From Trema orientale (lineage: Eukaryota > Streptophyta > Magnoliopsida > Rosales > Cannabaceae): a stretch of 64,000 nucleotides of DNA. Below are positions 26,395 to 38,060 of the stretch, one piece after another. Position numbers and translations under genes: made by a program. The notes under the pieces were generated by a model. That model had not been told where the DNA came from, ran no database searches, and saw nothing but the letters and a program-made list of their open reading frames with translations. Where the stretch lies: NCBI GenBank assembly GCA_002914845.1, contig JXTC01000031.1, positions 90,632-154,631 on the forward strand, given 5' to 3'. Positions within the stretch are counted from its first letter, which is position 1. Every line of letters begins with the position of its first letter.

Positions 26395-26655
26395 TCACCT
26401 ATCAGAAAGTTCGTTGAGGACCTTAACGACGAGTCTTACCCCCCAAAAAATGGAGCACCTCACTTAGACTCCAACCAAGTATTCAGTTGTATTAGGTGAC
26501 TAATATAGGTGGTACAACGAGGTGGCCAATGCAAGCAAAGCCTCTAGCAGACATTAGGACATTGGGTGGAGCTAAGTCAGGGCACCTCTGCATAAAATCC
26601 CTGACCTCTGCCAGGCTCGAACATGTGACCTCTTGGCCGCACAACGAATTGTTCT
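26395..26655 (-). mobile_element. tRNA-derived SINE-like fragment
   Basis: On the minus strand the phrase atgttcgagcctgg matches an RNA polymerase III B box (GTTCGANNCC), and the upstream part (near gttgtgcggcc) may be a degraded A box. The body is more GC-rich than its surroundings. No target duplication was found, so the call is tentative. Confidence 0.4.
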
Positions 26656-26867
26656 TTGGGATTTAAGATATTGAATTATAGTTAGAGAAAATAAGGCTTG
26701 TACAATGTGGTTGAGAAAAAAATACTTAAACATTTTATATCACCCTTGCTTTTCGATTTTTACATTATATTTTGAACTGTATTTTCCAATATTTTTTGTA
26801 AGAATCACTTTTCAAATTGCCATAAAAGCGCAGCCATACAAAAAGCACCATTTCATTAATTTAGGAA

Positions 26868-27227
26868 GGGATAGTATCACTTTTATACTTTGTATTTTGA
26901 CACTTAGTTTAATTTATATCTTGTATTTTGGTTATTATTAATATTGACCCTTAGATTTAAAATATGTTACAAATTTATGCTCTGACACCAATTTAGAGCA
27001 GTTAACTTACTAAGATGATTTAATAAACTTATTCTCATATTAGTTTTTATACAGTTTATTTTCAATTTTTTAAACAGCATATTAGAAAATTAACTGCTCT
27101 AAATTGGTGTCAGGTTATAAATTTGTAACAGATTTCAAATCTAAAGGTCAGTGTTGATAATAACCAAAACATAAGGAATAATTTGAACAAAATGTCAAAA
27201 TACAATGTATAAAAATGATAATATCCT
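26868..27227. mobile_element. MITE family A, intact copy with 9-bp duplication
   Basis: A 360-bp palindromic element: the left arm (gggatagtatcacttttata) is mirrored by the right (ending aaaaatgataatatcct), and the inner arms share ctgctctaaattggtgt in opposite orientation. Flanking 9-bp direct repeats, atttaggaa at 26859-26867 and 27228-27236, are a perfect target duplication; nine bases is typical of Mutator-like elements. Other members are at 46947, 47215 and 62131. Confidence 0.85.
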
Positions 27228-27251
27228 ATTTAGGAAAACGGAGAGGAAATA

Positions 27252-27568
27252 GGCTGTTTGGTAGAAGGAATAAAGGAGATGAAAGAAAATGTATTAAGAA
27301 AAAGTGAAGGAAAATATTATACAAATTATTTGGTAGGAAGGAAAAGAGAAAGGAAGAAAAAATGAAGAGGAAAAAATGGAAGTAGGGCCCATCATTATTG
27401 ACACTTTCCATTTTGGAGAGAACAAGAGAAGGAAAATGATGTAAGTTGCAAATTGATGTAAAAATACTCAACTACTTTTTAGCTTTTAAACAAAGAAATA
27501 TATTTAAGTTTGATAAATTGTAATTTCACCAAATACCTTTCTTTTCTTCCTACGTACCAAACAACATA
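27252..27568. mobile_element. MITE family C, copy 1
   Basis: Ends are inverted (ctgtttggtagaagg and cctacgtaccaaacaac). Its interior, with agggcccatcattattg and ttttggagag, resembles the element at 59413-59750. It is non-coding and starts only a few bases after MITE A1. Confidence 0.55.
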
Positions 27569-27579
27569 AAAGAAAAATA

Positions 27580-28945
27580 TTTTTCTTTCTATTACTCATA
27601 GCTTAGTTGAGTAGCGAGTTTATCATAGCCGAATTGAAGATTCTAGAACAATATACAAAAGACTCGTTTTGGGATTGATTCTATATAATGCTTTTGTCTT
27701 TTAAAAATTGTTAGAGAAAAAAAAAGGAAGAAATTGGTATTTGGTAAGTTCCTATTATTGTTCAGCAGATTTTAAAAGTTGTTGTTATAACCGCTCTTTT
27801 AAGCAGAATTTGACAAACATAATATGTTTGCTTTTTAAAACTGATTTTGTTACCATAATACAAATGTTCTAAAATATTATTTTATAATACACATAATTTA
27901 TAGTTTACCAAACACTTAAATACTATTTTTACATAATATAGCAGTATTATTACATTCTTTTTCTATTTTTTGCTCACAGCATATATATAACACAACTAAA
28001 GTACATCACAGTAATATCAAACTAGTCCAGAGCGAGCGTATCAAATTAGTCATGAAAAAAGCTAAAGACTGTTATAGATAACTTTGGGTTAAAACATCTC
28101 TTCAATCTCTTTCTATGGTAACTTTTTCGATGACTTGGACCAATGAAAAACACCCCTAACTTCATGCCTTAGCTAAATGCATGTAAATTGAAGTAACCAA
28201 CATAAATTTTACTTATTGTCTCTTTCCGTTGATGCTGAAACTCTAAAAAACCGATTACTAACTTTAGCGTTCTAGAGTTTTTCCTGGTTTTCGAAAAAAG
28301 AATAATTATAAATTAATGAAACTAATTAATTGCAATAAAATAAAAAGAGCACCAAAATCATTATTTTATTACACAACTACGCTTTATTTTAAAAGATCTA
28401 CATAGAAGTTGCTAATTTTATAGGATTTTTATTAAAACATACTAAATTTATTATTTAAATCATAATATTATTAAATAAAAAAAGCACATGATCTTTGTCA
28501 TCAATTAATTGAATAACATCAATTATAGAAAACAAAATTTATTGATTTTATTAATTTGAATAATAAATGGAGAAAATAAAAAAGTTAAACACAATCATTG
28601 GGAAAAAAAAATTAACAAATTAGTAGAAAGTTAACGCTCCATTAAACAAAAAGATAGATGATTCCTTACCCAAAAAGAAAAAAAATTATTTAAGAATGAG
28701 AAATAAGGAATGGAATGTTTATACTTATCTGTAGTATTTTTACAAGCCAACTTTATTTTTATTATTTAATGAGAATATTTGTACCTATTGATAGTATTTC
28801 TACAAAAATTATTATTTGAGTTTCTTTATATAGGCTCTCGATTTAGTCCCGTTTAGTAGAATAAAGGGACGAGTCACGCTCACTGTCTATCATGGGTCCC
28901 CCAATATTATAAGAAAGAAAAAATGTGCTGACCATTTCTATAGTA
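27580..28945. other. Intergenic, AT-rich, no gene seen
   Basis: I see no conserved frame or RNA gene. Short phrases near 28840-28940 (cgggactaaatcgagagc on the minus strand) may be part of an older mobile element, but ends are not visible. Confidence 0.5.
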
Positions 28946-30336
28946 TCTACTAAAAAGAGCGTTGAAGCAGGTCCGATGACGACCTGCTTCACCTTTTTTT
29001 CTATATTTTCTATTATACCCTTGACAATTTAATTTTATCCTTTTATAGATTAATATAATAGAATAATATATTTATTTGTCAAGGTTGATTTAGTATTTTT
29101 ACATTTTCTTTTATTGTGTCATTCTCTCAGCTACATTAAGTCCCGAGTTAAGAGCTCCTATGTTGAATTTTGCCCTTTTTGTTTTTCGGTTCGTCAAATG
29201 CACTCAGCTTGTGACGGTGCTATTGTTTCTATTTAATTGTTTTTCCCTTTTTTTTCTTCCGCTTGTTAAATGCATTTTGATTAGGGGCGTCACGACTCAA
29301 AACTCACCCATTAAGTTGATAAGTTTGATACAAAATTGACACAGTTAATTAATTTTCTATCAAAAACATATTATGAAATATAAAGCAATTATTTCGTAAA
29401 AAAACTTAATGAATTATTGTAAATAAATGAAAAACAATAATAAAGAAGCTAATTTATCTTATTAAAGTAAAACTAAGTTAAAAGAATCAAGTAAATTGAC
29501 AATTATATTACTTAAAAGTTTTGTGATACATCAATATATACGGAGTTTTTAATTAACAATTGGTAATATATTGGTCAACAAGAAATTTACACAATATAAT
29601 TTTGTCGACACGAATTGACACGACTTCTCAGTCTTAATTTTGACGCGTGCGTCAATTTAATTTTGGTCATTTATTTTTATAATTTTGTTATTTTTTCTCA
29701 CATACATGTACAACATTTCTCTTGCTATAAAGGTTTACAAATGCGTATGTTCATTTTTCCAAACATTTTTATTTAAATCGACTTACATGTGTTTTTTATA
29801 TTGAATTGATATAACACATGATAAAACTTCATAAAATTAATCATAATTGAGACATAAAAAGTTAATGCAACTTATTCATCTTTTAAGTAGTATCCCTTAT
29901 TTATACAATCATATCCAATCTACGATAAAGATTTTTCTTTTCCGTATTCAAGATAGTGAACATAAATAATCAAGAATTTAAATACACAAGAAATCTATGG
30001 TTATCTTATGGGAAAGCTTTAATTATTTTCCAAATAAGCCAAATTCCCGAAAATGCATAAGAATACAATTATTACCAGAAGCAGAAAAAAGAACTACAGA
30101 TATGAAATAATAATGTTATTATTCCTTTCATTATTTAGTCAAAAACTCAAAATTTTATACCAAATTAATTTAGCGTTGTTTGCTTATATATATATATACA
30201 CCCAATTATTATAGATGTAATTTAAATTCAACTAATTTAAAAATAATAAAAGATTTACATTTTTCTTCACTTATCCAAAAGACAAAAACATAGCTAAGCA
30301 ACTCGCACGTGCATCGCACGTGCAATTTTTAACTAG
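28946..30336 (+). mobile_element. Non-autonomous Helitron
   Basis: The 5' end is TCTACTA preceded by A (28945). The 3' end is CTAG (30333-30336) followed by T (30337), and nine bases before it lies a perfect hairpin: gcacgtgc (30305-30312), loop atc, gcacgtgc (30316-30323). This combination (TC start, hairpin, CTRR end, insertion between A and T, no target duplication) is the Helitron signature. The 1,391-bp body carries no Rep/helicase frame, so it depends on helpers elsewhere. Confidence 0.75.
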
Positions 30337-30419
30337 TTTATAGCAAAAGATGATAATATAACTTGTTGCAGTAGGTTGTGATGACCGGTTCTATTTAGAG
30401 AGAAAAAAAAAGAGGATGA

Positions 30420-30575
30420 CTACGGTAGGGGCGTCTTTACGTAGGGTTATGCTTTAATTATCGTTGGATGGGAATCTGTGGGGAATAACGGGAATCTGTG
30501 GAGAATCTATTTATATACAGATTCCCATCCAACGATGAATAGACAGGGCCCTACGTAGGGGCGCCCCTACTGTAG
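30420..30575. mobile_element. Small palindromic (foldback) MITE
   Basis: Arms 30420-30478 and 30518-30575 are inverted copies: ctacggtaggggcg against cgcccctactgtag at the outside and tcgttggatgggaatctg against cagattcccatccaacga at the inside. The whole 156-bp unit can fold into a long hairpin. No clear target duplication. Confidence 0.75.
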
Positions 30576-31408
30576 ACGCGCCCAAAAAAAAAAAAAGTAG
30601 TTTTTCAGGCTTCTTTTTATTCTTTTCTAGAAAGCACAATAGTCATTGCATTCATATTAATAATAGCAAATAAGTATTTTTACCCTATGTTGCAATACAT
30701 ATTAAGGTTATCACACAATATAGTAACAAGACACCAATATATAGTAATAAAGCAGATAGTTTTAGTAACAAGACACATGAGTTGCGTAATTTATTCATCG
30801 ACTTTTTAATACAAAAACCCCCCGAACTCGAAATAAATTATTAAAATTAATCCTAAACTCAATTTTCTAGAGCAGAATTCTCTGAAGTTCCCTAATATTA
30901 GTTTTGTTAGAAAAGAAAGTTATTTCTGTTATTTTTTTTTTTTACGGTTTTGTTCCTATTTTTTTATTTGTGACTTTTAGATCTACATTCTTAGATTTTT
31001 ATTTCACATTAATCCTTTTTAATCTTTTATGTCCAATAATATCGTTAATTAATACTTGCCTAAAACGTACTCATCTCAGCAAGGGTAAAATTGGAAACAA
31101 AGGGAAATTATTATTTCAAAAAAAAAGAGTTGAGTTATCGTTTTCATTCAAGATGGATGTAAGAAATTAAAAAATTTTGTACGATTCCAATATAGATCTA
31201 CTTTGGTTCAAGTATTAATATATCTAAAATAAATGTCTATGAATTTATTGCCAATTTTATGGGACATATATTACTAATTTTATGTTTTGTAGTTCCAATT
31301 TTATGGAACATATATTGCCAAGATTTTATATGGTTCCAATATGGATCTACTTTGGTCCAAGTGTTCATATAACTCTCTTCTAAATATTGAATACTTGGAC
31401 CAAAGTAG

Positions 31409-33238
31409 TGTTGAGAAATTGAGGTTTCAATCTTACTCACTCTTATTTTGAAGATAACAAACATTTGATTTAGTACTAATGATTTAACTTGAGTGTGTAG
31501 TGAAATGACTTTAAAAGTTCTAACTCAAGTTTATCAAGGAATCAAGCTTGAAAATGGATGCATATTGGAGTTATTATAATCAAGCTTGAAGATGAACAAT
31601 CAAGATACAAGACCTTGCTTAGATAGGGTATATTCATATTTAGTCTTGTATTTGATTTAATTCATTGCACATGAATTCTCTTTGCATTGGCCCATACTTT
31701 TCAAAAAGAGTTTTCAAACTATCTTAAGCTTAAAATGGTTATTTTATTATAAAAGTTTGAAAATAGAAAATAATGATTTGAATGGGCAAAATATTCTTTG
31801 AAACATGATTTCTTAAGTTTAAATAAGTTACAAATATATTTGAAACCATGACTATTTGATATAGGCTAAAAAGAGATTTTCTATTTGCAAACTAGAACAT
31901 GTTTCTGTATAAATACTTTCTAAATTATTGTTAAATATCTTTATGAAAGTAAAACAAGTTTGCAATGGCCAAAATACTCTTTTCAAATTGATTTCTAATG
32001 TTTTTAAAGTGTTCAAAACAAGTTTAGAAGTCAGTTTTTGAAAAACGCCAAAAGCTATCAAAATTTGAAAAATAGCCAAATGCTGAAACTGCCAAAATAA
32101 ACAGGGTTTTCGGTCTACGAAAATTCCACCGGTCTACCGATTCCTCTGTTTTTTATTTGCTATTTTTTAACGATTTTTTAAATCCGACCATTACAACCGC
32201 ACTTCCAACGGCTAGTATTTTTCGGTCAACGGAAAGTGCATTTTCGGTCTACCGAAAATGACAAATTGTCTGTCTAACGGTTAGAAACGGCTAGTTTTCA
32301 ATTAAGCTTATAAATAGAAGCTATTTTAAGACTTGAAAAAGACTTTGCATGAACCTAAATTGTTATCCAATTGCATTCAAAGTACAAAAGCCTATTCTTA
32401 CATTGAATTAACTTTCAAATCATATTGAGCCAATCTTAGAGTATCTATTGTGTATTATTCTCAAATCTCCTAAGCCAAAATTATATTTATTATTTTGTGA
32501 GGAGAGTTTGTGAGTGTGTTCACTCTTATCTTGAAAAATCATTGAGTGTGAGGTGTGGTTGGCACCAGAGTCATAAACAACCAACGTGTATAGATGAGGT
32601 TGTCACCGGAGTCAAAACAATCCGTTCTAGGTGAGGTTGCCACCGGAGTCTAAATAACCCAAGTTTAGGTGAGGTTGTCACCGTAGTCTAAACAACCCGA
32701 GTGTAGGTGAGGTTGTCACCGGAGTCTAAACAACCCATGAGTTGGTGAGATTGGTACCATTGTCTAAACAATCCGATATAGGTGAGGATTGGCACCGGAG
32801 TCAAAACAATCCAAGGTTAGGCGTGATAGAGCTGGAGTCAAGACTATTGTAAAGGCTAGGGTGTGTCTAAGAAGAATTCACTCCATTTGTACAAGGGTCG
32901 GTCAAGCCCACAATCTTGATTCGAATAGTGGAAGCTCAAAGCAAGTTGCCAAGAGCCAGGGACGTAGGTAAATCGTCATGTTTGTCGAACCTCGTAAAAA
33001 CCGAGTTTGCATTTTCTCTATCCCTACATTCTTTACTTTATTGCAAGCTATTTATTTGAGTGTTTGATATTTAATGTGCTTGATATACTTGATACTATTG
33101 CTATTATTTTTTATCTAGCTTGAAGGTTTTAAAATAGTGGTCTATGGTTTTACATAGTTGAAAAGTTTCCGCAAAAGTTTTAAAACCCAATTCACCCTCC
33201 CTCTTGGATAGTCAATCTTGGGCTAACAATTCTTAACA
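31409..33238 (+). mobile_element. Solo LTR, probably Ty1/copia (SIRE/Maximus-like)
   Basis: The 1,830-bp unit starts TGTTGAGA and ends TTAACA, flanked by perfect 5-bp duplications agtag (31404-31408 and 33239-33243). Near its end the phrase cccaattcaccctccctctt is typical of SIRE/Maximus LTRs. It carries an internal tandem array (32545-32825). No internal region remains, so recombination between two LTRs removed it. It is a fossil sitting in the right arm of the foldback element. Confidence 0.8.
32545..32825. repeat. Tandem repeat in solo LTR, about 36-bp period
   Basis: Seven to eight units share the core gtgaggttgtcaccggagtc followed by taaacaaccc. Confidence 0.85.
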
Positions 33239-33829
33239 AGTAGATCCGAATTGGAACCATATGAAATTTTCTAATTTCTTCCCTCCGTCTTGAACGAAAA
33301 TGATAACTTAACTTTTTTTTAACAAAAAGTAATAATTTTCCTTTGTTTCCAATTTTACCCCTGAGATGAGCATGTTTTGGGCACATGCTAATTAATGGCA
33401 ACTTTAGGGAAAAAAAAGAATAAAAAGAATTAACGTGAAATAAAAATATGAGAATGAAGACCTAAAAGCTACAAATATAAGAATGAGGACTTAACCGTAA
33501 AAAAAAAACTAATAAAAACACCTTTCTTTTCTAACAGAACTAATATTATGGGACTTTAAGAGATTTTGCTCCAAAAAATTGAGTTCATGGTTAATTTTAC
33601 TAAATTGTTCCAGGTTCTGGATTTTTGTATTAAAAAGCCTTCTTTAATATAAACACAAACTAACATAAGTTAATATTTAAGCATTATAATTAGGACCAAA
33701 CACCAACCAATAATCAGATGCTTTTAATTCTTTGTTTATGCATCATATGAACACAACCTCAGTAAAATGATTAAACATTAAGAAAACAAATGAAAAATTA
33801 TTATATTCTAGAGACTTATCCAAGATTTA

Positions 33830-34770
33830 GTGTCATATAAGACTAATCATAATTTAGGAATAGTGTTCAATTAGAGGTAAAAAATTATGCCAACAAAGTA
33901 ATTAAATTGACTTCCTAATCACTTTATTGACTAGATAAATTGCATAAGATAAGTATAGTATCACATAAGATTAATCACGGTTTAGGAAAAATGTTCAATT
34001 ATGGGTAAAATTAAGCCAATGAATTAACTAAATTGACTTTCTGACCACTTTAATTAGAGAAAAGTGTATGAGATCAAATATTAGAGTCCTATTAGATTAG
34101 TCATGATTTAGGAAAAATGTACAATTTGAGATGAATTTATGAAATTAAGTTGACAACGTGACTAAAATTGACGTCCTATTCACTTTGATTACAGAATAGT
34201 CATATTTTTTAGGAAAAATTCCAATTAGAGGTGAAATTATGAAACTATGTAAAAAAAAAAAAAGACTAAAATTGGCTTTCTATTCACTTTGATTAGAGAA
34301 ATTTATTGTCTAGGATAAGTGTCCAATTAGAGGTGAAATTACGAAATTAAGTAATAAAAAAGAGACTAAAATTGCCTTGTTATTAACTTTGATTAGAGAA
34401 ATTTATTGTTTTGGATAAGTGTCCAATTAGAGGTGAAATTATGAAATTAAGTAAAAGAAAAAAAGGACTAAAATTGCCTTCCTATTTACTTTGATTAGAG
34501 AAATTTATTTTTTAGAATAAGTAACCCAATTAGAGGTGAAATTAATTCAACAGTGACTAAATTAACTTTCTCATCACCTAGATTATAGAAATGGCATAAG
34601 ACCAAGTATTATTATCATATGAGATTAGTCATGATTTAGGAAAAATGTTCGATTAGAGGTGAAATTATAAATATATATATATAAGAACTAAGTTGACTTA
34701 CTATTCACTTTGATTAGAAAAATTTGAATGATACCAAATATTAATGCCACATAAAATTAGTCAAGTATCA
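33830..34770. repeat. Tandem array of about 100-125-bp units
   Basis: The phrase ggaaaaatgttcaattagag and close variants recurs at about 33857, 33984, 34109, 34211, 34313, 34415, 34515 and 34639. Each unit continues with gaaattatgaaattaagt, a spacer, gactaaaattg and ctttgattagagaaat. Spacing is near 125 bp at the edges and near 102 bp in the middle, where units are most alike. Non-coding. Confidence 0.85.
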
Positions 34771-35661
34771 GTGACGTAATAGGTACAAATATAGACATGT
34801 AACGAGTCATGCATAGTATAATTATTAATCATAATTAGACCGTCACTAAACACAAATTGGCCACGCTAAATGTAACCAAACTAATACGACACTATTAACA
34901 TCACTAATCAAAAGTACATTGAACAAAAACAATCGGACATAAATTGAAGAATACATGGACTTTGTTTGGAAAGCGGTCAAGCAAAATGATATAAATTGGA
35001 GAATGCACTAATTTGTTTGTAAAGTAGGATAAGATAACTGTGGATATGAACATGTAGATTGAATTGAATTGGTTTAGAAAGAAATATAATTACGAGTATC
35101 ATTGTTTTGTATATAAAATTATACTTGGTAGGATTGGAAATTTTTTTTCTTGTTTTCGAAGGAAAGGATTGGAGAACTCTTAATACTTATTTTTAGTTTT
35201 TTTTTTTTGAAAGGGTTTCTTAAGTCAATTTAAGTTTATACTTCTTAGTTTTATTTAATTTTAGATTTCATAATTAGAAAGAAATAATGGAGATAAGATT
35301 TGATAACTCACGAGATCAAGATGTAATTATAAGCAAGAGAATATTAAGGAAACAAAACCTGATTCGAAATGATCTTTGGGGAAAAAAAAAATGCTATATA
35401 TGAAATAATGGGGTGAAAAACTTATGATTGTTGTGGCAAAACAAAACATGAGTTGTCTAAAAAAGTACAAAATCGGGTAATAGGAACATGTTATGTAATC
35501 TTAAAAAAAAAATGTTACGGATTATTAATTTATGGATTTTCCTCATCATCCACCCAAAGTCCAATGTCTCATTGTTATATTTCTTCTCATTTTTTTTTTT
35601 TTTTTTTTTTTTTCTGAAATAGTTATATTTCTTCTATTGTTATAGATAAAACTTCAATTGA
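34771..35661. other. Intergenic, no gene seen
   Basis: AT-rich sequence with a poly-T tract at about 35590-35614. No coding or RNA gene signal. Confidence 0.55.
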
Positions 35662-35669
35662 GTCTCTAG

Positions 35670-36193
35670 TAGGGTTGCACAAAAAAGCAAAAATCTGACC
35701 CGACCCGATATACTCGCACGACCCGACCCGACATGTTGGGTTCAAACTAGTGTGCCTGAAGATTCGAGTAAAATTCAACTGAACCGAATGGTTTTTGGTT
35801 TGGATACGGGTACACATTTTGGGGGATTCGATACCTGAATCCGACCCGAACCCCCACTAATATTAAAAAAAATTTTAAAATTGGTTATTTCATAATTTAT
35901 TTCTTTTTACCTTGTTTTTTTCTTTTATATTTCAATATTTATGAGATTGTATACATTGTGCAAAAAATTAATTATGCATAAAATAGGGAAAAAAATCAAA
36001 ATTATTTATTTTGTGGCAAAAAGAAAAGAGAAAAAAAAAGTTTTATACTTGTATAAAACTCGACCCGCTTGAATACCCGGCTTACTCGAAATCCGAATAA
36101 TCGATACCCATCGGTTCGATTCTGATTACTTATTTTTATATACTCAACCGAATAACCGAAAATATCCGAAATTTGGCTCGATGTGCACCTCTA
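35670..36193. mobile_element. hAT-type element with 8-bp duplication
   Basis: Terminal inverted repeats tagggttgcac and gtgcacctcta are flanked by perfect 8-bp duplications gtctctag (35662-35669 and 36194-36201). The 524-bp body has runs of cgacccgacccg and no transposase. TAGRGGTGCAC termini with 8-bp duplications are characteristic of plant hAT MITEs. Confidence 0.88.
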
Positions 36194-36201
36194 GTCTCTA
36201 G

Positions 36202-36660
36202 GCTTGAACAGAGAGAAGAACAAGGTTTTGACTTTTCTAATTTTTTTAAAAAAATTTATTTTTTATGATGGTTGGAACTTGAAATTTTCTGTGGAGTTGT
36301 TTAAGAAAGAGAGGCCTCAACGGTGATTGAGTTGAAGCGCCAGAAAATGGAGCTTCTCACTTACAAGTTTATCGCCGATGTAACCGTCCGTACCAATGTT
36401 GGTGGTGCCGAAGCGGCAGAAGCTGGAACTCTGCACCTCGATGCCGCGAGTGGAGAGAAAGATCAGTGAAGAGTTGTTAAGCGAGAGCTAAGGATGTAAA
36501 TTTGTTGTGCGTGAGAACTGGGTTTCAGTTTAGCTTTCATCCTCAGACTTTTCAGATGCCCATAGATTTTAGAAACCGGATTTCAACGGTTATCATTTAT
36601 CTTTCCTGCTTACTACCCCTTACACCCCTACTCAGCAAGAGTCTAAAAACCAAGTCTTTA
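36202..36660. other. Low-repeat segment, origin unknown
   Basis: The stretch 36340-36560 is richer in GC than its surroundings and contains a 40-codon frame from ATG 36346 (MELLTYKFIADVTVRTNVGG start) and a longer reading on the minus strand. I do not recognise either. It could be a captured gene fragment. Confidence 0.35.
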
Positions 36661-36669
36661 CTCCAAACT

Positions 36670-38060
36670 ACCTAAGAGTTAATAGCACAAAAATATTCTC
36701 AAGTTTGGATTTTTTGCAAAAACTAACCGATATTTAACTTTTATAAATTAATATCCTGAGATTTCAAATTTTTGCAAATGCATATCCTCACATGACTCTT
36801 TTAAGTTAGTTAAACAGACAAATGACCAAATTACCCCTTATTAATTCTTTAAGACAATAAATATTTATTTTAATATTTCTAATTATTTTTAATATAACTG
36901 ACATAAAAAGCTGGGAAAAAAAAAAAAAAACAAGAACCAGAAGTGTTTCGAATTCTGGAAATAGACTTCGTTAAACATAAAACGAACTAAATTAATCAAC
37001 ACTAACAAACAATTGATGAACAAAACCAAGATCCATTTCAATCTCACAGTGTGTTAAAAATCAAGGTGCAAAATACACAAATTCTTATTATAGAGCAAAA
37101 CCATCACCACGAACGCAAAGGAATTTTGTTTTTTTTTTTTTTTTTAAAGTTTTATATCGTGCTACCGAGAATGGAAGAAATCAGTTTTTCTATCTACAAA
37201 TATTTTTTTAATAATCCATTAAATTCTACATTATTCATCACTTTACGGTGTTTAACCAATATTAAAGCCATCTGCACAAAAGACCAGCTTGAACAAAATC
37301 AAAGTTATGAATCTAAAATTTTTTAATAAAAAACATGGCTTTCATTTAATCCCCTAAAGAACACAAACGAGGTTCCAACTTTTGACAGAAAAATTCTCCA
37401 GCATAGAAATTCCTAATCTTCTTCTTTCCCCGTTGCAGATCTAGGCGACCCATTCTCCCATTGGCTTCCTCGGCAGTGTTGAAGGTGCTGAGCCAGAGGC
37501 GGGTCTCGGCAGACATTCCCTAAAATCCTCCGTAAAGCTTGGTGGGTTCGGAGGCAAAGACAGAACGCAAGTGTCAATTCAATGCTAATGCTTTGGTGAA
37601 TCTTTGGTTGATGCGAGTGAAAACCCAAATGGGATTGGTAGTTTTGGAACTAGATCTAGGTTGGGAAATGAAATGGGATTAGGTGGTGGTGGTGGTGATG
37701 GTGATGGTGGTTGTGGCGGTGGAGAAGAGCGAGAGGAAGGAGAAGACGAGGAGTAGGTTCTTCGCCTTTTTTCTTTTTTTCTTTTTATTTCCATTTTTTA
37801 AAAATTTTTGGCCTCCAAATATTTTTTTTGTTTCAATTTTAAATGATAACAACGAAAAAAAAAAAAAAAAACTAATTGAAGAGTAATAAAATGAATATTA
37901 CTGTTTGAAACTTTTTTTTTAAAGGTCAGTGTTAGGAATTTTTTTTATCATATTAATGAAGGGGTAATTTGGTCATTTCACTGCTGAAATATTGAGTAGG
38001 GTAAATATTTGCATACATTTGCTTTACCACCAATCTGTGTTTAACCCTCCATGAGTTTAG
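36670..38060. mobile_element. Possible Pack-MULE carrying an AP2/ERF piece
   Basis: Loosely inverted flanks share aaatgaccaaattacccctt (36809-36828) and its complement (37959-37978), with further weak matches outward. Such long degenerate inverted ends fit a Mutator-like element. The interior holds an AP2/ERF fragment. No transposase and no clear target duplication, so the boundaries are approximate. Confidence 0.4.
37390..37640 (-). pseudogene. AP2/ERF transcription factor fragment
   Basis: On the minus strand one frame reads SEPTKLYGGF, a stop, then ETRLWLSTFNTAEEANG. The second part matches the C-terminal half of an AP2/ERF DNA-binding domain (family consensus RLWLGTFDTAEEAA), and PTKLY precedes the AP2 domain in RAP2.4-like proteins. 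The central WGKWVAEIR part is lacking and there is an in-frame stop, so this is a broken fragment rather than a gene. Confidence 0.5.

Larger units (their letters stand above)
30802..33637. mobile_element. Foldback element with 0.4-kb arms, split by a solo LTR
   Basis: About 30802-31215 is inverted at about 31371-31408 plus 33244-33637: ctttttaatacaaaaa at the left end and its complement at the right, with matching phrases inside. The right arm is interrupted by a solo LTR (31409-33238). Without the insert the unit is about 1.0 kb. Open frames in the arms (for example 30904-31170) are not genes. Confidence 0.75.

Noticed and set aside
26600-26640. Possible tRNA gene (gttcgagcc on the minus strand)
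   Set aside because: No acceptor stem or anticodon arm can be drawn; better explained as a SINE B box.
32789-32971. 60-codon frame with Lys/Arg-rich product
   Set aside because: It runs through the tandem array of the solo LTR.
35690-36110. Repeated cgaccc words as a possible telomere-like or CRISPR-like array
   Set aside because: The words are irregular and lie inside a hAT MITE with clear ends; CRISPR arrays do not occur in plant nuclear DNA.
37683-37886. Frame with Val-rich start on the plus strand
   Set aside because: It reads through a ggtggtgatggt repeat, a simple-sequence artefact.
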